The notes beneath the pieces were generated by a model. The model ran no database searches, was not told the DNA's origin, and was given only the letters and a program-made list of their open reading frames with translations. From the NCBI RefSeq assembly GCF_009730915.1, contig NC_052475.1:310001-374000 (forward strand): a DNA stretch of 64,000 nucleotides, in the 5' to 3' direction. Below, in pieces: positions 11,284 through 23,868 of this stretch. The position numbers were made by a program, and so were the translations under genes. This stretch comes from Dioscorea cayenensis subsp. rotundata (taxonomy: Eukaryota; Streptophyta; Magnoliopsida; Dioscoreales; Dioscoreaceae). How positions within the stretch are numbered: the first letter of the stretch is position 1; each line of letters opens with the position of its first letter.

Positions 11284-13981
11284 TGTCACGCCCTGAACCC
11301 GGCTCTCCAAACCCGGTGCACTGACAAACGGCTGTACACTTATAGTGCATAGCACAATAGGCATGCAAGGCCTCAGAACATATTACAAAACATAACATAC
11401 CATCTACCAGAACAATAATTTCAAAAGGCAAAATCAGAAATTTACAAAGTTCAAAATTCAAACTTCAAATACAAGCTGGTGTTCTATACATAAATCAAGT
11501 ACTCACACAGATAGAAAGACAACTCAAATTTAGAAATGATCAAGAAGACAATCTCTCGCTAGTTCACTAAAATGTCTGTTGACCTAATCACTCCGGATCT
11601 GAAAAAAAAAATTCAACAACAAGATTATGAGCTTAACAACCCAATAAGCACCCACTAAAAATATATGGATCATTTACAAAAATCATAATTTATCAATAAT
11701 AAAAAATTAGTAATCAAATTTATTTATAATAAACACATATGTCAAAAATTGAGCATACAGGTCCCCCAAACAACTATTGGCAAAACAAAATAACATAATT
11801 TATATATTTACCCTCGGTGACCCGAGCCAAAATATCAAAGCTCATTTGTTTACGCTCGGTGACCCGAGCTAGAATTTTCAGAGGCCATTATTCTTCACCG
11901 AGGGAAAGTGGTGGGAAACTATAGCTTCTATATCAGAGTACATGTCGACAAGGTCAGTGTTTAACCCCTAGTGACAAGATTAGTGCATAGTTAATTGGAG
12001 ACTAGTTTTTATGTCAAAATACTTCATGTTCACAAAACAATAAACTATTAAAATTCAAATTAGGCAAAATACGAGTAATTTTGCCAGACAAAATTTGTAG
12101 CAGTCACATGATCCCATTTTATTATAGTAAAATAAACAGTTATTTTAATCCAAACATGACCAGATAATTTAAAAATATTAATAATAATTAATCAGAAATT
12201 AACTAAAAGATATCTGAAATTCAGAATTGAAATAATGTATATTTAGATAAGCTGTCTAAAACTTTAGAAATTAAATATTCATATAAATAGATATTTAAAC
12301 CTTTCAAATAATTCTAATCCAAAATAAAATATCACTAACTCGAAATTTCAAATAATTTAAAGTAATTCTGAAAATAATAATAAATACATAATTCAAAATA
12401 TAAATCAAAATAATCAGTATTTTTCTCAAAAATTCCAAAAGTTCACAAAACTATAATTTTCAAGCATATACATATAATAGGATTTATATGTAGGATACTT
12501 ATCTGATTAATGCCAAAAAAAAAAAAAAAACTCCCAAACCTTACACCGTTGGCATGCCCTATATTTGGGAAGAGATCCTATTAGCTTTCAATAACAATAG
12601 TATTAAAACAAAAGGATTTTTTTAGAAGGGTAAAAACGTAAAAAATTCAAGCTATTATTCTACGCTCCCAAATATTGATTATTGGGACGGTACAATAACA
12701 ACTACCAACTCTAGAGGTCATATCAATAATTCCAACATGTTCATTGAATACTAAAACCCTCATAACTTCACATACACTATTCCAAATCACAAATTTCAAG
12801 ATTTTTGGAATAATAAACACCTAAGACTATGACATAGCCGAAATGCACACAACTTAGAGTACTACACAATATATAACATTCAATTGAATCTCTAACTATT
12901 TCTGCAGGCTTGTAATTCAGACATATCCCTTTCAAATATGAATATCTCTCAATATAAAACTTTGAAAGAAATAATATTTTATGTGCAGTCAGATAACTCA
13001 GTAATGCATCACTTTCTTATTTTACACTTTACTAGATACAACATCTAAGACCATGAAAAACACCAAACAACCTTCAGATTCTGCATAGTAATATAATTGG
13101 CCACAACTACACTAGTAATGTTATAACTTTTAAACTACTCATCCAAAGAATCTAAATTGTAACAGGTATCTAGAAAACATCAAACTATATAACTTTGTTA
13201 TATTACTCTTCTCCAAATTCCATGTACAAGACCATCACATTGTCTAAAAAATATTTACGTTTTTTGCATAAATATTATTTGAGTACAAATATAGTAATAT
13301 GGCCATAACTCAACCATTACAAAGGCATAAATTCTGAGATTTCTCAAATCCATAGATACTACTGACTTCTACAACTTTACTATATAATTATATATCTAAT
13401 TCAAACTCTAAACTCATGTAAAAAAAAATAAAAACTCCTCAAGGTCTATACAAACGTCTTATTTGAGACTACTGATTTTAAGGGCTATAACTTACAGAAT
13501 ATACATGTAGAAAATATGAAATTCTGCAGTAAAATAGATAAGAATAAGATCTACATATTCTGTATTTTGGTCTACTCCAAATTCGGTCTCTAGGTCTTCC
13601 AAAATTAAAGAGGGCTCTCCGCTATGCTAACAACAATTTCTTAATTTTATCCTCAAATAAATCCAATCCTTAACATAAGAAGGAAAAGACCAAATAAAAA
13701 AAAAAAAATCAGAACCTTACCTCAACCTCTCACAATCAAGCATCCACAGAGATGAGTTCCTCGCCTTCGTCGCTAGAATCACGTTGAACTAAGGAGAGAT
13801 GCTAAATCTCACTTTTTCTTAAACGACACTACCAAAACATGAGGAGACGAAGAGTGGGGGGCTCTCGAAGGAGACGTGGGTAGGGTTTCAAATAAAAGGT
13901 AACTGAAAAGTTACAATAAAAGAAAAAAAAATCTAAGTTTAAATCTAACAGCTAGGATCTAATCAAGGAGTGGGGTCCACA
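11284..13981 (-). mobile_element. solo LTR A (2.7 kb), minus orientation
   Basis: On the minus strand it begins TGTGGACCCCAC and ends GGGCGTGACA. Flanks are ATCTC (11279-11283) and ATCTT (13982-13986), a 5-bp target duplication with one mismatch. No internal domain lies between. The interior has repeated CTCGGTGACCCGAGC phrases (11813, 11854 region) shared with LTRs B-D. Orientation is set by copy D, where a primer-binding site follows the GTGACA end. The superfamily (gypsy or copia) cannot be decided without coding sequence. Confidence 0.85.
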
Positions 13982-14148
13982 ATCTTTGTATGTTATTTTC
14001 CCTTAATTTATGTTTTATGCAAAACTAAATTACTTTGTACCACTTACTATTGTAGCCTTCAAAAGATTATTAATGCTTGTCTTGATTTTTGGTTGGTGAG
14101 CATTGATATTTATACTAATAATATAAATTTAGACTTTTGGCCTTTTGG

Positions 14149-16670
14149 TGTCACGCCCCAAACCCAACTCGGCAATGGACAAACGGCCACACACCCACAT
14201 GGGAGAAACCCCGGAGGCACGCAAGACCTCAAAACCTGACTCATAGCAAAAATATGATCTAACAAAGCCCAAACTACAGATAACAAAATACAACAACTTC
14301 CGAGAACAATTTCAAGGACTACAATAAGAGAATTTACAACTCTTGGGGAAGATCAGCTTGTTATCCCTCAACTACACTGAGGAAAGATACTTAACTGCTC
14401 GCTAAAATACAACCCGGAACTTGCTCCTGATCTGAAAAGGAGAAAACAACTATTTATGAGCTCGACAGCTCAGTAAATACCCACTAAAAATATCAGGGTC
14501 ATAAAAGTTTCAAATTTTCAAAACTCAAACAAAGTATAATAAAATAAAAGTTTATTAGAATCAAATTCTGAAGTCAAGTTTTTCAATGAAATACAACTGA
14601 TCGAAAAGTCAAGCATATATGTCCCACAAATAACTATTGCCAAAACAAAATGTCAGAGATCATATGTTTACCTTCGGTGATTAAAGCCAGAATCATCAGA
14701 GGCGGCCGTTATTCTTTACCGACGGAAAGGTGAGAAACTATAGTTTCTATTTCACAGGTACATGTCAACACGGTCAATGTTTAAGCCCCAATGACAAGGT
14801 TATTGCAAAGTTAGTTGGGAACTACAAGTTGCTACATTAAAATACTTTATATCTAAATATTTATCAAAACAAAATACAAACATTTGCTGATCTGGTTTTC
14901 AGATAGAAAATTTTTCCAATTCATTTTCAAATCTAAATAAATAATAAATTGAAATAATCAATATTTTTCTCAAAAATTCCATAAGTTTGGAAAACTAGAA
15001 TTTTCGAGTACATACACATAATATGATTTATATGTGAGGTACTTATCTATCTAACGGCAAGAATTTTGAATTCACACCAATCGAGTTTTCCTGGAAAGTC
15101 CTATATTTAGGAATAATCCATCAGAATTACAGACAAAACAAATTCTAAAATTCACATGAATGCAAAAACATTTTCAAGACACTAACGAAGATACAGAAGT
15201 CAAGACTAACAACTAATTCCGCTACAACCCTTAAGATTGAAATTAGCATAGATTTGTGAATTCTAACCCAAATAAAAAATTCCAGTCTTTTGAGAAAACT
15301 AGACATCTACATCTATAATGTATCCAAAACTCACATTGACTTGAGATCTATAGAATTTAAGCGACCACTTCTAAAAATCATAAACATGCAACCAACAATT
15401 TCAGACATGTCGTCTCTAATAAAAATATTTCACAACATATAACTTCAAATAAGATTAAACTTTGGGAGCATATATTTAACTCAAAATTGAACAACTTTCT
15501 TATTAAACATGAGTCCTGATTCAACTAGTAAGATCCTCAAATTCTCTGATCAATTTTCATGCTTTATGCAGGAATGTTATTAAGCACATCTACAGAAATA
15601 TGATCATATCTCACAAATTACAGGGGTAAAAATTCTGAATTTGGCAGTGCCAAAAATGCAATCATCTTCTACAACTTTCTTATATAAGTCTAGAACTAAA
15701 TTAGACTCTACAATCACGAAATAAATCAATTAATTCTCAAGGGCTGAATAGAAATCCTGTCCATGTCACATGAGTTTAAAGGCTATAATTTATAGGATAC
15801 TTATGCACAAATTCTGAAATTTGGTAGTTAGCTAAACAAGATCAATAGCTCCAATTTCCATATTTTAATATCTTCCAAATTATGTCTCTAGATCTCCCAA
15901 ATTAAATAGATGTCTCTGCTATGCTATAAGAAAAAATTTATGAAAACTATCAACCTTATAACCATCCAATTTCTAAGAAAAATCACATCCCAAAGAAGAG
16001 CTCTTCAAGAAAACCTCAAGAATTCATTATCTTCACTATAGACTTGTACATCCTTAATTTTATGCCCATAAACCCAAATATCAATGTCATCTTCAATTGT
16101 AACTTTTGTCAAGGCCCGTATCAAAAGGGATAATCACCACAATCAACCAAGGATCCAAGATTCCAATCAATCAAGCCCTAAATGTGCTTTAATAAAGTAC
16201 CGGATCAAATATTCCAACAACGCAACTAAGAATCAGAGGATTCTCTCTCACTGATGGTTACAACAACATCTCTTTTTTTTTTTAATCCCTAAAAAAATCC
16301 TGAAATTTTCAATCAAGCTATTATACCATCATTGATTCAAGGCCAGAACATTCTAATCTCATAATATCAGCTACAAAATTTCTGAATAATCAAAGCAAAT
16401 TAAAGAATTAGATCTTTACCTCAACAATAATAGTGAAACCAAATCCTTGACAATGAGACCATTCCCTCTTCCTCGTCCCCGGCACCACACATAAATAAAG
16501 AGAACAGCTAGATCTAACTTTTATTAAAAAAACAAGACTAAGATAGAAGGATGCGAAGAGGTGGTAAGGCTTGGAAAAAATAACTTAAACATAAAGAATA
16601 AAAAAAAAATTTAAACCTAATCGCCAAAATTTAGCATTAGAATTTTTAAAAAAATAAAGTGGGGCCCACA
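14149..16670 (-). mobile_element. solo LTR B (2.5 kb), minus orientation
   Basis: Same family and orientation as LTR A, with TG/CA ends and a perfect TTTGG duplication at 14144-14148 and 16671-16675. The minus-strand start is TGTGGGCCCCAC and the end is GGGGCGTGACA. It lies only 167 bp from LTR A but has its own duplication, so the two are separate insertions, each reduced by LTR-LTR recombination. Confidence 0.92.
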
Positions 16671-16789
16671 TTTGGCATGTTAAATATGTGGCGAAGAATA
16701 CTTAAAAGTAAAACACATGCCATATTCCCTCGCTAGAAGAGATGTGAAATAAGATTAAGTCTCCAAAGCAGGAAAGGAGGGACAACTGA

Positions 16790-17541
16790 GGGTCGAAATC
16801 GACCCTAATTGGGCGCTTCTCCATCACTCATTCCACAGATTCCTAATTGACGAGGGGCAAAATGCCAACCATCCTTAAGAGCTTTTGTCTCTAGAAAGTC
16901 AATGCTTTCAATTGGCTCAACTGGGACAATAAGATTCTTATCTTAGACAACCTCATTGCTACGGGTTGCAATAAGCTACCAATGGCTTCTTGTATTTTTT
17001 GTCAGAATGTGGTTGGAGCTATGGACCACCTCTTCATTAATTGTACTATTAAAATGTCTATTTAATATCACTCCATGCAAGTCCTAGGGACACACAGGAT
17101 CCTGAATTCCATGGGTAATCTCTAGAATGGATGGTACAAGGGCATTGGCCCTTCACATATAGTGCCATGGTCCCTACTAGTTGAGCTATTGTTTGGAAAA
17201 TTTGGCTTGGAAGAAATGAATTCATGTTTAATTTCAAAACACTTTCATTATCTTCCTTAATTTTGTAAGTAAGTCATATGTTCCATTTTCTGGGTGTTTG
17301 CCACCCTTGAAGCCAAGAGGCAAAAGCTAGAGGGTTCGACTACCTCCATAAAGAGATATATAGTTCACAAGGCTTTCCACGCAAGATGAGCGCGATCCTA
17401 ACAATGGTCCCCATGTGATCATTGACTAGTGCATGATCTTGCCTGAGTGTACACCTAGGAGAAGATCTTCTCCATCCTTAGGGGCCTTCTCTTTACTATC
17501 CTCCTTTTTTTTTATTTTTACGTATCCACCACTAGTGGACT
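16790..17541 (+). mobile_element. LINE ORF2 tail and 3'UTR, interrupted by solo LTR C
   Basis: Encodes, with frame breaks, the zf-RVT part (WDNKILILDNLIATGCNK, then a C...H pattern) and an IWLGRNEF segment equivalent to IWLERN of the 5' LINE. The 3'UTR starts with CCACTAGTGGACTT and continues after the LTR at 19047 to the LINE end at about 19160, where ATGCATTGTGGTTTATCC precedes an A-rich tail. Confidence 0.85.
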
Positions 17542-19046
17542 TGTGGACCCCCACCCCCAATTAAGCGTTTTTTTAAGATTTATATTTTGATATTTTGAAT
17601 TTTAAATTTAAAGTAACCCTTGATCTTATCATTAATATTTTCCTAATCTTTCCTATTGCGTAACCTAAGACTCATCCTCTCCTCTGTAACCCCTGGGCCA
17701 TCGATAATCATGTTCTCATTGTTAGAAAAAAAAAGAGAGACTTATCCCTAACTTGTCCGCCTTTTCTCCCATCTCCTCATTACACTCTGATCGTGGTTTT
17801 TGATCGTGGACTGAATCACTTCTTCTTTAGGGCTTGTCAGAGGCTTTCTTCCCTAATTATAGGGCATGCCAAAAGTTTTATAGTGTCAGAATTAAAGTTT
17901 ACTGTATTAGCGAGTATCAAGTAAGTAACCACATATAAATCCTACTATATATATGTATTATTCGACATTTGTTAAAATGATAGTATGATTTATTTTGTTT
18001 ATTATTTGAATTTTCATATTATATATCAAATTTCAGTTATTTATTTAATTTCTAATATTTTATTTATTTCTCATTTATTTCACGAATCTTTTAGTTCATT
18101 GAATTTCTAAATAATTATATTTTTTTGAATTATGTTAATTATTCATTTATTTGGAAATGGTATAAATTATCTCTTCAAGTTTTTATTCAAATAATTGGTT
18201 TAATTTGATATTTTAAAAATGGGATCATGTGATTACTAAAATTTTGCTTGGCAAATTACTTTATTTTTGCTCAATCTGAACTTTAATAGTTTGTTGTTTT
18301 GTAAACATGAAGTATTTTTGACATAGAAATTAGTCCCTAATTAACTATGCACTAAACCTGTCACTAGGGGTTAAACACTGACCATGTCGACCTGTATTCT
18401 ATTAAGAGACTATAGTTTTAGACCGTTCCGTCGGTAAAGAATAACGGCCTCTGATATTTAGGCTTGGGTCACCGAGAGTAAACCAATGAACTCTGATATT
18501 CTGGCTGGGGTCATTGAGGGTAAACAAATAAACTTTGATATTTTTATTTTGATCATAGTTATTGGGAGATATATACTGTATTTATCTAAAAATTAGGCTC
18601 TGTTGGATGTGTTTTTTTTTTTTTAGATTGCATTTTGGTAATTGTTCTGCTAAATCATATTACTGATTTTTTATTATAAATTTTGAGACTTTTTATGATC
18701 CCAGTGTTTTTAGTGGTTGCTTACTGGGATGTCAAGCTCATAATCTATTGTTAATTTTTTTTTTTCAGATCGGGAGTTTAATAGCTCACCGAAAGTGAAC
18801 AAGTAGCAAGCCTGTCTCTAGTCTAATTGAGATAAAAATTTTGTATGTATTATAAACTGTGTTATTTGGATTTTGTAAATTTTATATATTCTAGATTTGG
18901 GTTTGGGTTTTTTACAATTCTGTTGGATTGTATGTTCTATCTTGAGGTGGGTACTGGGGCCTTGCATGCCTATTGTACTATGCACTATGGGTGTGCGGCC
19001 GTTTATCGATGCATCGAGTCTAGCAAGCTAGGTTCAGGGCGTGACA
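17542..19046 (+). mobile_element. solo LTR C (1.5 kb), plus orientation, inside a LINE
   Basis: Starts TGTGGACCCCCAC and ends AGGGCGTGACA, flanked by a perfect GGACT duplication (17537-17541 and 19047-19051). Shares with A, B and D the reverse-oriented GGTCACCGAG and CGGTAAAGAATAACGGCC phrases (18430-18480). Shorter than its relatives, so it carries internal deletions. Both flanks are LINE 3'UTR, which orders the insertions: LINE first, LTR element second. Confidence 0.92.
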
Positions 19047-19160
19047 GGACTATGTTATGTTTTTTCTTCGTATTTTTTGTAGTCACTCTTATTTATACTA
19101 TGTACCATATCTTTTCAATTTTAATGCATTGTGGTTTATCCAAAAATAAAAAATAAAAAA
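19047..19160 (+). mobile_element. 3' end of the LINE split by LTR C
   Basis: Continues the LINE 3'UTR after the LTR. It ends with TTTTAATGCATTGTGGTTTATCC and an A-rich tail. The second half of the hairpin (CCAC) has been lost. Confidence 0.8.
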
Positions 19161-19355
19161 GCTAAGACTCATAATAGAGCCATACTATGATGGTTAGTAG
19201 GCCATTCTCCTTTGTGCACCCCCTATACCTTTCTATTTTAATTTAAATAGTTTATTTATTTTTTTAAATAAATAAATACATAAATTTTACTCTTCATCAA
19301 CCACCAGAAGAACCAAGAGTTTGACTACTCTAATACATAAGTAAAACTTGTCAAT

Positions 19356-19858
19356 CATTTGCATCTCGGAGGATTATATGGCTGGAACGAAATAATAGCA
19401 TATTTCAACTATTTGCATTACCTATTCATTCTGTTATCTGTAAAATTGCTAAAATGCTTATTTTTTGGTTTACCACAGCCACAGACCTACAACAACAATC
19501 CATCAGTGAAGCATCTCAGAGAATAATCGCTCCCTCAACTTCATGAGTGCAAGAGTCGCGAACCATACCGGTGATACAGAGCATAATGTAGTCATGGAGT
19601 AGTCTACTCGCCCAAGTAGCCCGAACAAACCTATGATTTCAGATGGTTGTCTCCCCTGGCCCAGCTTTCTCTTTTCTTCCGCTTCCTTAGTTTGCTTACT
19701 TCTTTGTTTCCTTATGTTGTGAGTGCCTCACTGCTGGTGAGAGACCTCAATCTACTCTTAATTTTAGTGTTTTCTTTTCTCTAATTTAAGAGTTTGTCAT
19801 GTTTTTTTTCCTTATTTTAATAAAATTGTGGTTTATCCACTTTTTCAAAAAATAATTG
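19356..19858 (+). mobile_element. 5'-truncated LINE 3' end
   Basis: Begins within the IWLERN-equivalent region (WLERNNSIFQLFALP near 19380), runs through the ORF2 C-terminus and a 3'UTR with the CACTGCTGGTGAG phrase, and ends with hairpin GTGG (19828-19831), TTTAT, CCAC (19837-19840) and an A run. Confidence 0.85.
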
Positions 19859-20044
19859 CTATATAATGGTACATCCTCAAAACATTAGATCCATCAATCA
19901 TATTAAATATTTTTTTTCTCCAAGGATTGCTATCTATATGAAATATTCAATTCAAAACTTTAATTTTCTTTTTCCTTTTTTTTTTTTAATGAATAAACCT
20001 CATTAAAACAAATGATTAATTTTCCATTCTATTTGCTATATTTT

Positions 20045-20362
20045 ATGAAGTCAACTCTGCCGTGCTTGACAAGGGAAGGCTGAAGAGGCCTTTGCTGGTG
20101 TCAACCAAAATTGGTCATTGTAACATCCACTTCTAGAAGAGGCCTTCGGTCAAAAATGTAATCTCCATTGTGCCGTTTTTTATTTGGCACACTTGCAACG
20201 TGGGAGATTTTTGTCCATCAATCAGGTTGACCACAAGTCAATCACAATGATCCTAGACTCCTAGTCAAAATATTACATCACACGCAGGATTTTCCGGGGT
20301 TGTTGGCTCATAAATACTGATTTCCTTAAAAAAAAATTTGATTGTTAGATTTGAATAAATCT
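20045..20362 (+). promoter_or_regulatory. upstream module of receptor kinase A
   Basis: Homologous to sequence before copies B-E: CAACCAAAATTGGTCATTGT, GAAGAGGCCTTCGGTC and TGTAATCTCCATTGTGCC in order, then the inverted repeat TTGAC-CACAA-GTCAA at 20227-20241. TTGACC/T is the core W-box bound by WRKY factors. In the other copies the repeat lies about 200 bp before the ATG; here it is 580 bp away because about 365 bp, including a SINE, has been inserted between 20362 and 20727. Confidence 0.65.
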
Positions 20363-20454
20363 TATAGTGTCCCAGCCACAATTGGTAAGCGGTAAGATTT
20401 TATTTTATTTTTTTTACAAAAATAACAAACTAAAATTAAGCAACAGGCAATTAC

Positions 20455-20681
20455 TAATGAATAATAGACGATAAGCGCCCTTTTTTATATGAATATAAAT
20501 AGTACCAAACAGTATTGAAACCCGGATGTACAGTATATGTACAGTATGAAAATAATATAAGAATTTCAGGTAGACAGTATATGAACAGTACAGTGAACAG
20601 TGTTGACGGGGGAGGGATTTGAACCCATGACCTCCTCCTTATACTTTGGTGTTATACCATTGGGCTATCCAATGGTTGACG
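20455..20681 (-). mobile_element. tRNA-derived SINE, minus strand, in promoter of copy A
   Basis: On the minus strand the 5' part (about 20680-20605) reads like a tRNA: an A-box-like TAGCCCAATGGTATAAC and a B-box GGGTTCAAATCCC. A body full of ACAGTAT/GAACAGT phrases and a short A-rich end follow. It is flanked by GGCAATTAC at 20446-20454 and 20682-20690, a 9-bp target duplication. The tRNA part lacks a complete cloverleaf and continues into SINE body, so it is not a tRNA gene. Confidence 0.82.
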
Positions 20682-20806
20682 GGCAATTACAATGTTGACC
20701 AATTACGATGATTTAATAAATAAAATATTTTCCAACAATTCTCATCAATTCCAAATCCCCACAACCTTTCATCAAAAATCCCCCACAACCATCGCCAATC
20801 CTAAAC

Positions 20807-23164
20807 ATGCTTCTCTTCATGTTTTTCCTAATCCTGCAAACACTAGACTCTGAATCAGCAGCACCACCACCACCAAAAGCCAATTGCCAAATATACTTTA
20901 ATTCCACACTGTCTACAAGCTCCTCATGGCTTTCCCCTTCCGGCCGCTTCGCCTTCGGCTTCTACCCAGAAGGCAGCGATGGCTTCAAAGTTGGAATACA
21001 CTTGATAGAGTCTCCTAACAAGACAACAGTCATCTGGGCATCAAACAGAGATGGTTCACCTGTCTCCGAAAATGCCACTTTAAAGTTTTCAGAAGGAGGT
21101 CACAAGCTCCTCGTTGCAACCTCACAAGGCGAAGACCAAAACGTTTCCGTCTTGGATCAATCATCTTCACCTTACTGTGCTTCCATGCTGGACTCTGGCA
21201 ACTTCGTCTTCTATGACTCCAACAGCACTGTTCTATGGCAAACATTCGACTCCCCGACTGACACACTAATGGTAGGCCAGTTGCTGCACAATGAAACTGA
21301 CCTCATCTCAAGTGTGTCCGAAATGAATCATTCCAGTGGGAGGTTTCGGCTCCGAATGCAAAAAGATGGCAACCTGCTCATGTATCCGGTAGGGACTGAT
21401 TTTACCAGTGAGAATGCCTACTGGTCCGCACAAACATTCTTCGAGCCATACTCGCAACTGAACCTCGGCCAGGATGGAACCCTCTTCCTTTCAGATAACA
21501 ATCAATCACAGATACGAAATTTAACACAAGGTGACCAGAGCTACAACCCAAATACCGTTCATCTTGCGAGGATTGAACCAAATGGAATGCTGCATGTATA
21601 TGCTTATGATTTATGGGAGAACACCTCTGAAGTTTTAGCTACATTTCCAGATGAACAATGCAAGGTGAAAGGCATATGCGGGTTCAACAGTTACTGCACT
21701 TTATCTGGAGAAAAGCCGGCGTGCTTGTGTTTGCCTCATTTTGATTATGTCAATGATGAGGATACTCAGGCTGGATGTCAAAGGAACTTCATTTCTAGTA
21801 CCTGCGTTGGTGTTGGTGATAATGATACATACTACAACACCACCATGGATGATGTGAAGGATGTCCAGTGGCTAACAGAGTTTCCATTTCCCACGTTAAA
21901 ATTTACCAGCAAAGACGATTGTAGACAATCATGTTTGGATGATTGCTATTGTGACGTTGCAATATACAATGGAAATGATAATAGTTGCTCCAAACAATCA
22001 CTCCCTTTGAAGTATGGAAATAAAAACACCAGCACGAGCAATCCGAATTTAACCTTCATCAAGCGAACTGAACGCAGGGACACTACTGCTGGGGGCTTTG
22101 ATGTTGTTTTTAGAGTCAAGAAAGAGTTGAGTGGTGGACCTCTGATAGTGTTCATAGCTGTTATTTCTGGGTTGATCATCTTCATCCTTGTCTTTGTTTT
22201 CATCGTATTCAACTGTCAAGTTGGAAGGTATAGAATGACACGGATCAGAAGCAAAGAGCTGGCCTTGACTGATGAGATTGCACCGATATCTTTCTCTTAC
22301 TATGAGTTGTATGAGGCTACTGAAGGCTACAAGGAAGAGGTGGGGAAGGGAGCCTTTGGGACTGTGTTCAGAGGCACCTTACCGAGCACCGGGAAGTTGG
22401 TGGCTGTGAAGAGACTTGAGAAGGTGGTGGAAGAGGGTGAAAGAGAGTTCCAAACAGAGATGAAGTCAATTGGAAGAACACACCATCGAAATCTTGTCCG
22501 ATTACTCGGCTTCTGCAATTAAGGGACCAACAGGCTTTTAGTGTATGAGTTCATGAGCAACGGATCACTGGCTGACCTCATCTTCAAGCCTGATCATCAA
22601 AATAGGCCTCCTTGGAAGGACAGGTCGAGAATTGCATTGGATGTGGCCAGAGGGCTTCAATATCTGCATGAGGACTGCGAAACGCACATCATCCACTGCG
22701 ACATAAAACCACAGAACATTCTAATGGATGAGAACTGGTCTGCAAAGATATCGGACTTCGGGCTGGCCAAACTATTGATGCCTACTCAAACAAGAACATT
22801 CACTGGGATCAGAGGAACAAGAGGGTATCTAGCGCCAGAATGGCACCAGAATGCACCTATAACTGTGAAGACAGATGTTTATAGCTTTGGTATTGTGCTG
22901 CTAGAGATCCTGTGTTGCAGAAAGAACATGGAGTTGGAGACTGAGGTAGATGAAATCATACTTTCACAATGGGTTTACAGTTGCTATCTTGCAGGGGAAT
23001 TAGAGAAGCTGGTTCGTGATGAAGTAGACATGGTGGAGTTTGAGAGGGTGGTGAAAGTGGCGCTCTGGTGCATCCAAACTGATCCAACTCACCGTCCTTC
23101 TATGAAGAATGTGATCATTATGCTGGAGGGGCTTGCAGAAATCTCCTCCCCTCCACATCCATAG
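20807..23164 (+). pseudogene. G-type lectin receptor-like kinase copy A, nonsense codon in kinase
   Basis: A single intronless frame of about 785 codons, the usual LECRK/RLK1 length, interrupted only by TAA at 22520-22522. Order: signal peptide (residues 1-18), B-lectin domain (about 26-240, with the WQTFDSPTDTLM signature), EGF/PAN-like Cys-rich region (about 280-420), transmembrane helix (about 442-470), Ser/Thr kinase from about 495. The glycine loop GKGAFG (near 513) and VAVKR Lys (near 534) precede the stop at codon 572; the non-RD catalytic HCDIKPQN (near 630) and DFG (near 650) lie after it. The other copies have GAA (Glu) at the stop position. The product would be a membrane-anchored lectin receptor without catalytic residues, if mRNA survives decay. 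Family members act at the plasma membrane, and rice relatives function in insect and pathogen defence; the ligand is unknown. Start chosen because the 5'UTR and signal peptide are shared with all copies. Confidence 0.93.
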
Positions 23165-23300
23165 CTACTTAACTCAATTTTCGTTATAATTAGCACTTTG
23201 TGTTTTGTATATCTTAATCTGCCTTGTTAGAAGTTTGTGTTGTAGCAGTTACCAGAATGAATTACTCTCATGTTTCCTTTGCTTTTTTTTAAAAAATAAT
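23165..23300 (+). other. conserved 3' flank of copy A
   Basis: TAGCTACTTA, TATAATTAG and GTTTGTGTTGTAGCAGTTACC recur after copies B and C in the same order, showing that the duplicated unit extends past the stop codon. Confidence 0.6.
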
Positions 23301-23868
23301 GTTTCCTTTGCTCTTGATGCAGGAAAGATAAATCGTTACCTTTTTTTTGGGTTTTTTATTTTTTATTTTTTGAATAAAATAGTTAAACCACTGATTTATA
23401 TAAACTTTAAAAAAAAATCAGGAAAAACAAACAAAGATATAAGTAACAAAACAACTACAAATATATATATATATATATATAATCATCCTTTTTTTAATTA
23501 AATCGTCCCTTGTTATTTATATGAATATTATCATGGTCATTTGAATTATAATATTTTAATTTAAAAAGTATATATTTTTTAAGACAAATTTGTGATAAGC
23601 ACCCAATTTAAGAAAAGTGAGTTGGAGTGTAACCATAAAAAAGTTTTTAAAATGAAATGGTATTTTGACAAGTTAAAAGATTTTTTTTTTATAAAAATAG
23701 CTCACGGCGGCTATTAAAAAAGAGAACTATTACCAAAACAACAATAACATAGTGCTTGCATAAATGCAACTCTAGATTTTCGAAAGCCTAACTTGACGAG
23801 TCACTTAAATGAAACATCAACTTTGTTGGACCTTTGGTCTCTGTTCTTGGAGGACCAAACAACCCATA
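23301..23868. other. AT-rich intergenic DNA with a TA microsatellite
   Basis: Low-complexity A/T sequence, with an AT dinucleotide run at about 23460-23481. The last ~150 bp before the MITE may be LINE sequence, since LINE 3'UTR follows the MITE. No gene seen. Confidence 0.5.

Noticed and set aside
11284..16670. One LTR retrotransposon with LTRs A and B as its two ends
   Set aside because: Each LTR has its own target duplication and only 167 bp lies between them, with no primer-binding site or polypurine tract.
20600..20681. tRNA gene on the minus strand
   Set aside because: A- and B-boxes are present, but the acceptor stem does not close and the sequence runs on into a SINE body with a target duplication.
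22541..23164. A separate short kinase gene downstream of copy A
   Set aside because: It is in the same frame as copy A and is just the part after the nonsense codon; no promoter or start context of its own.
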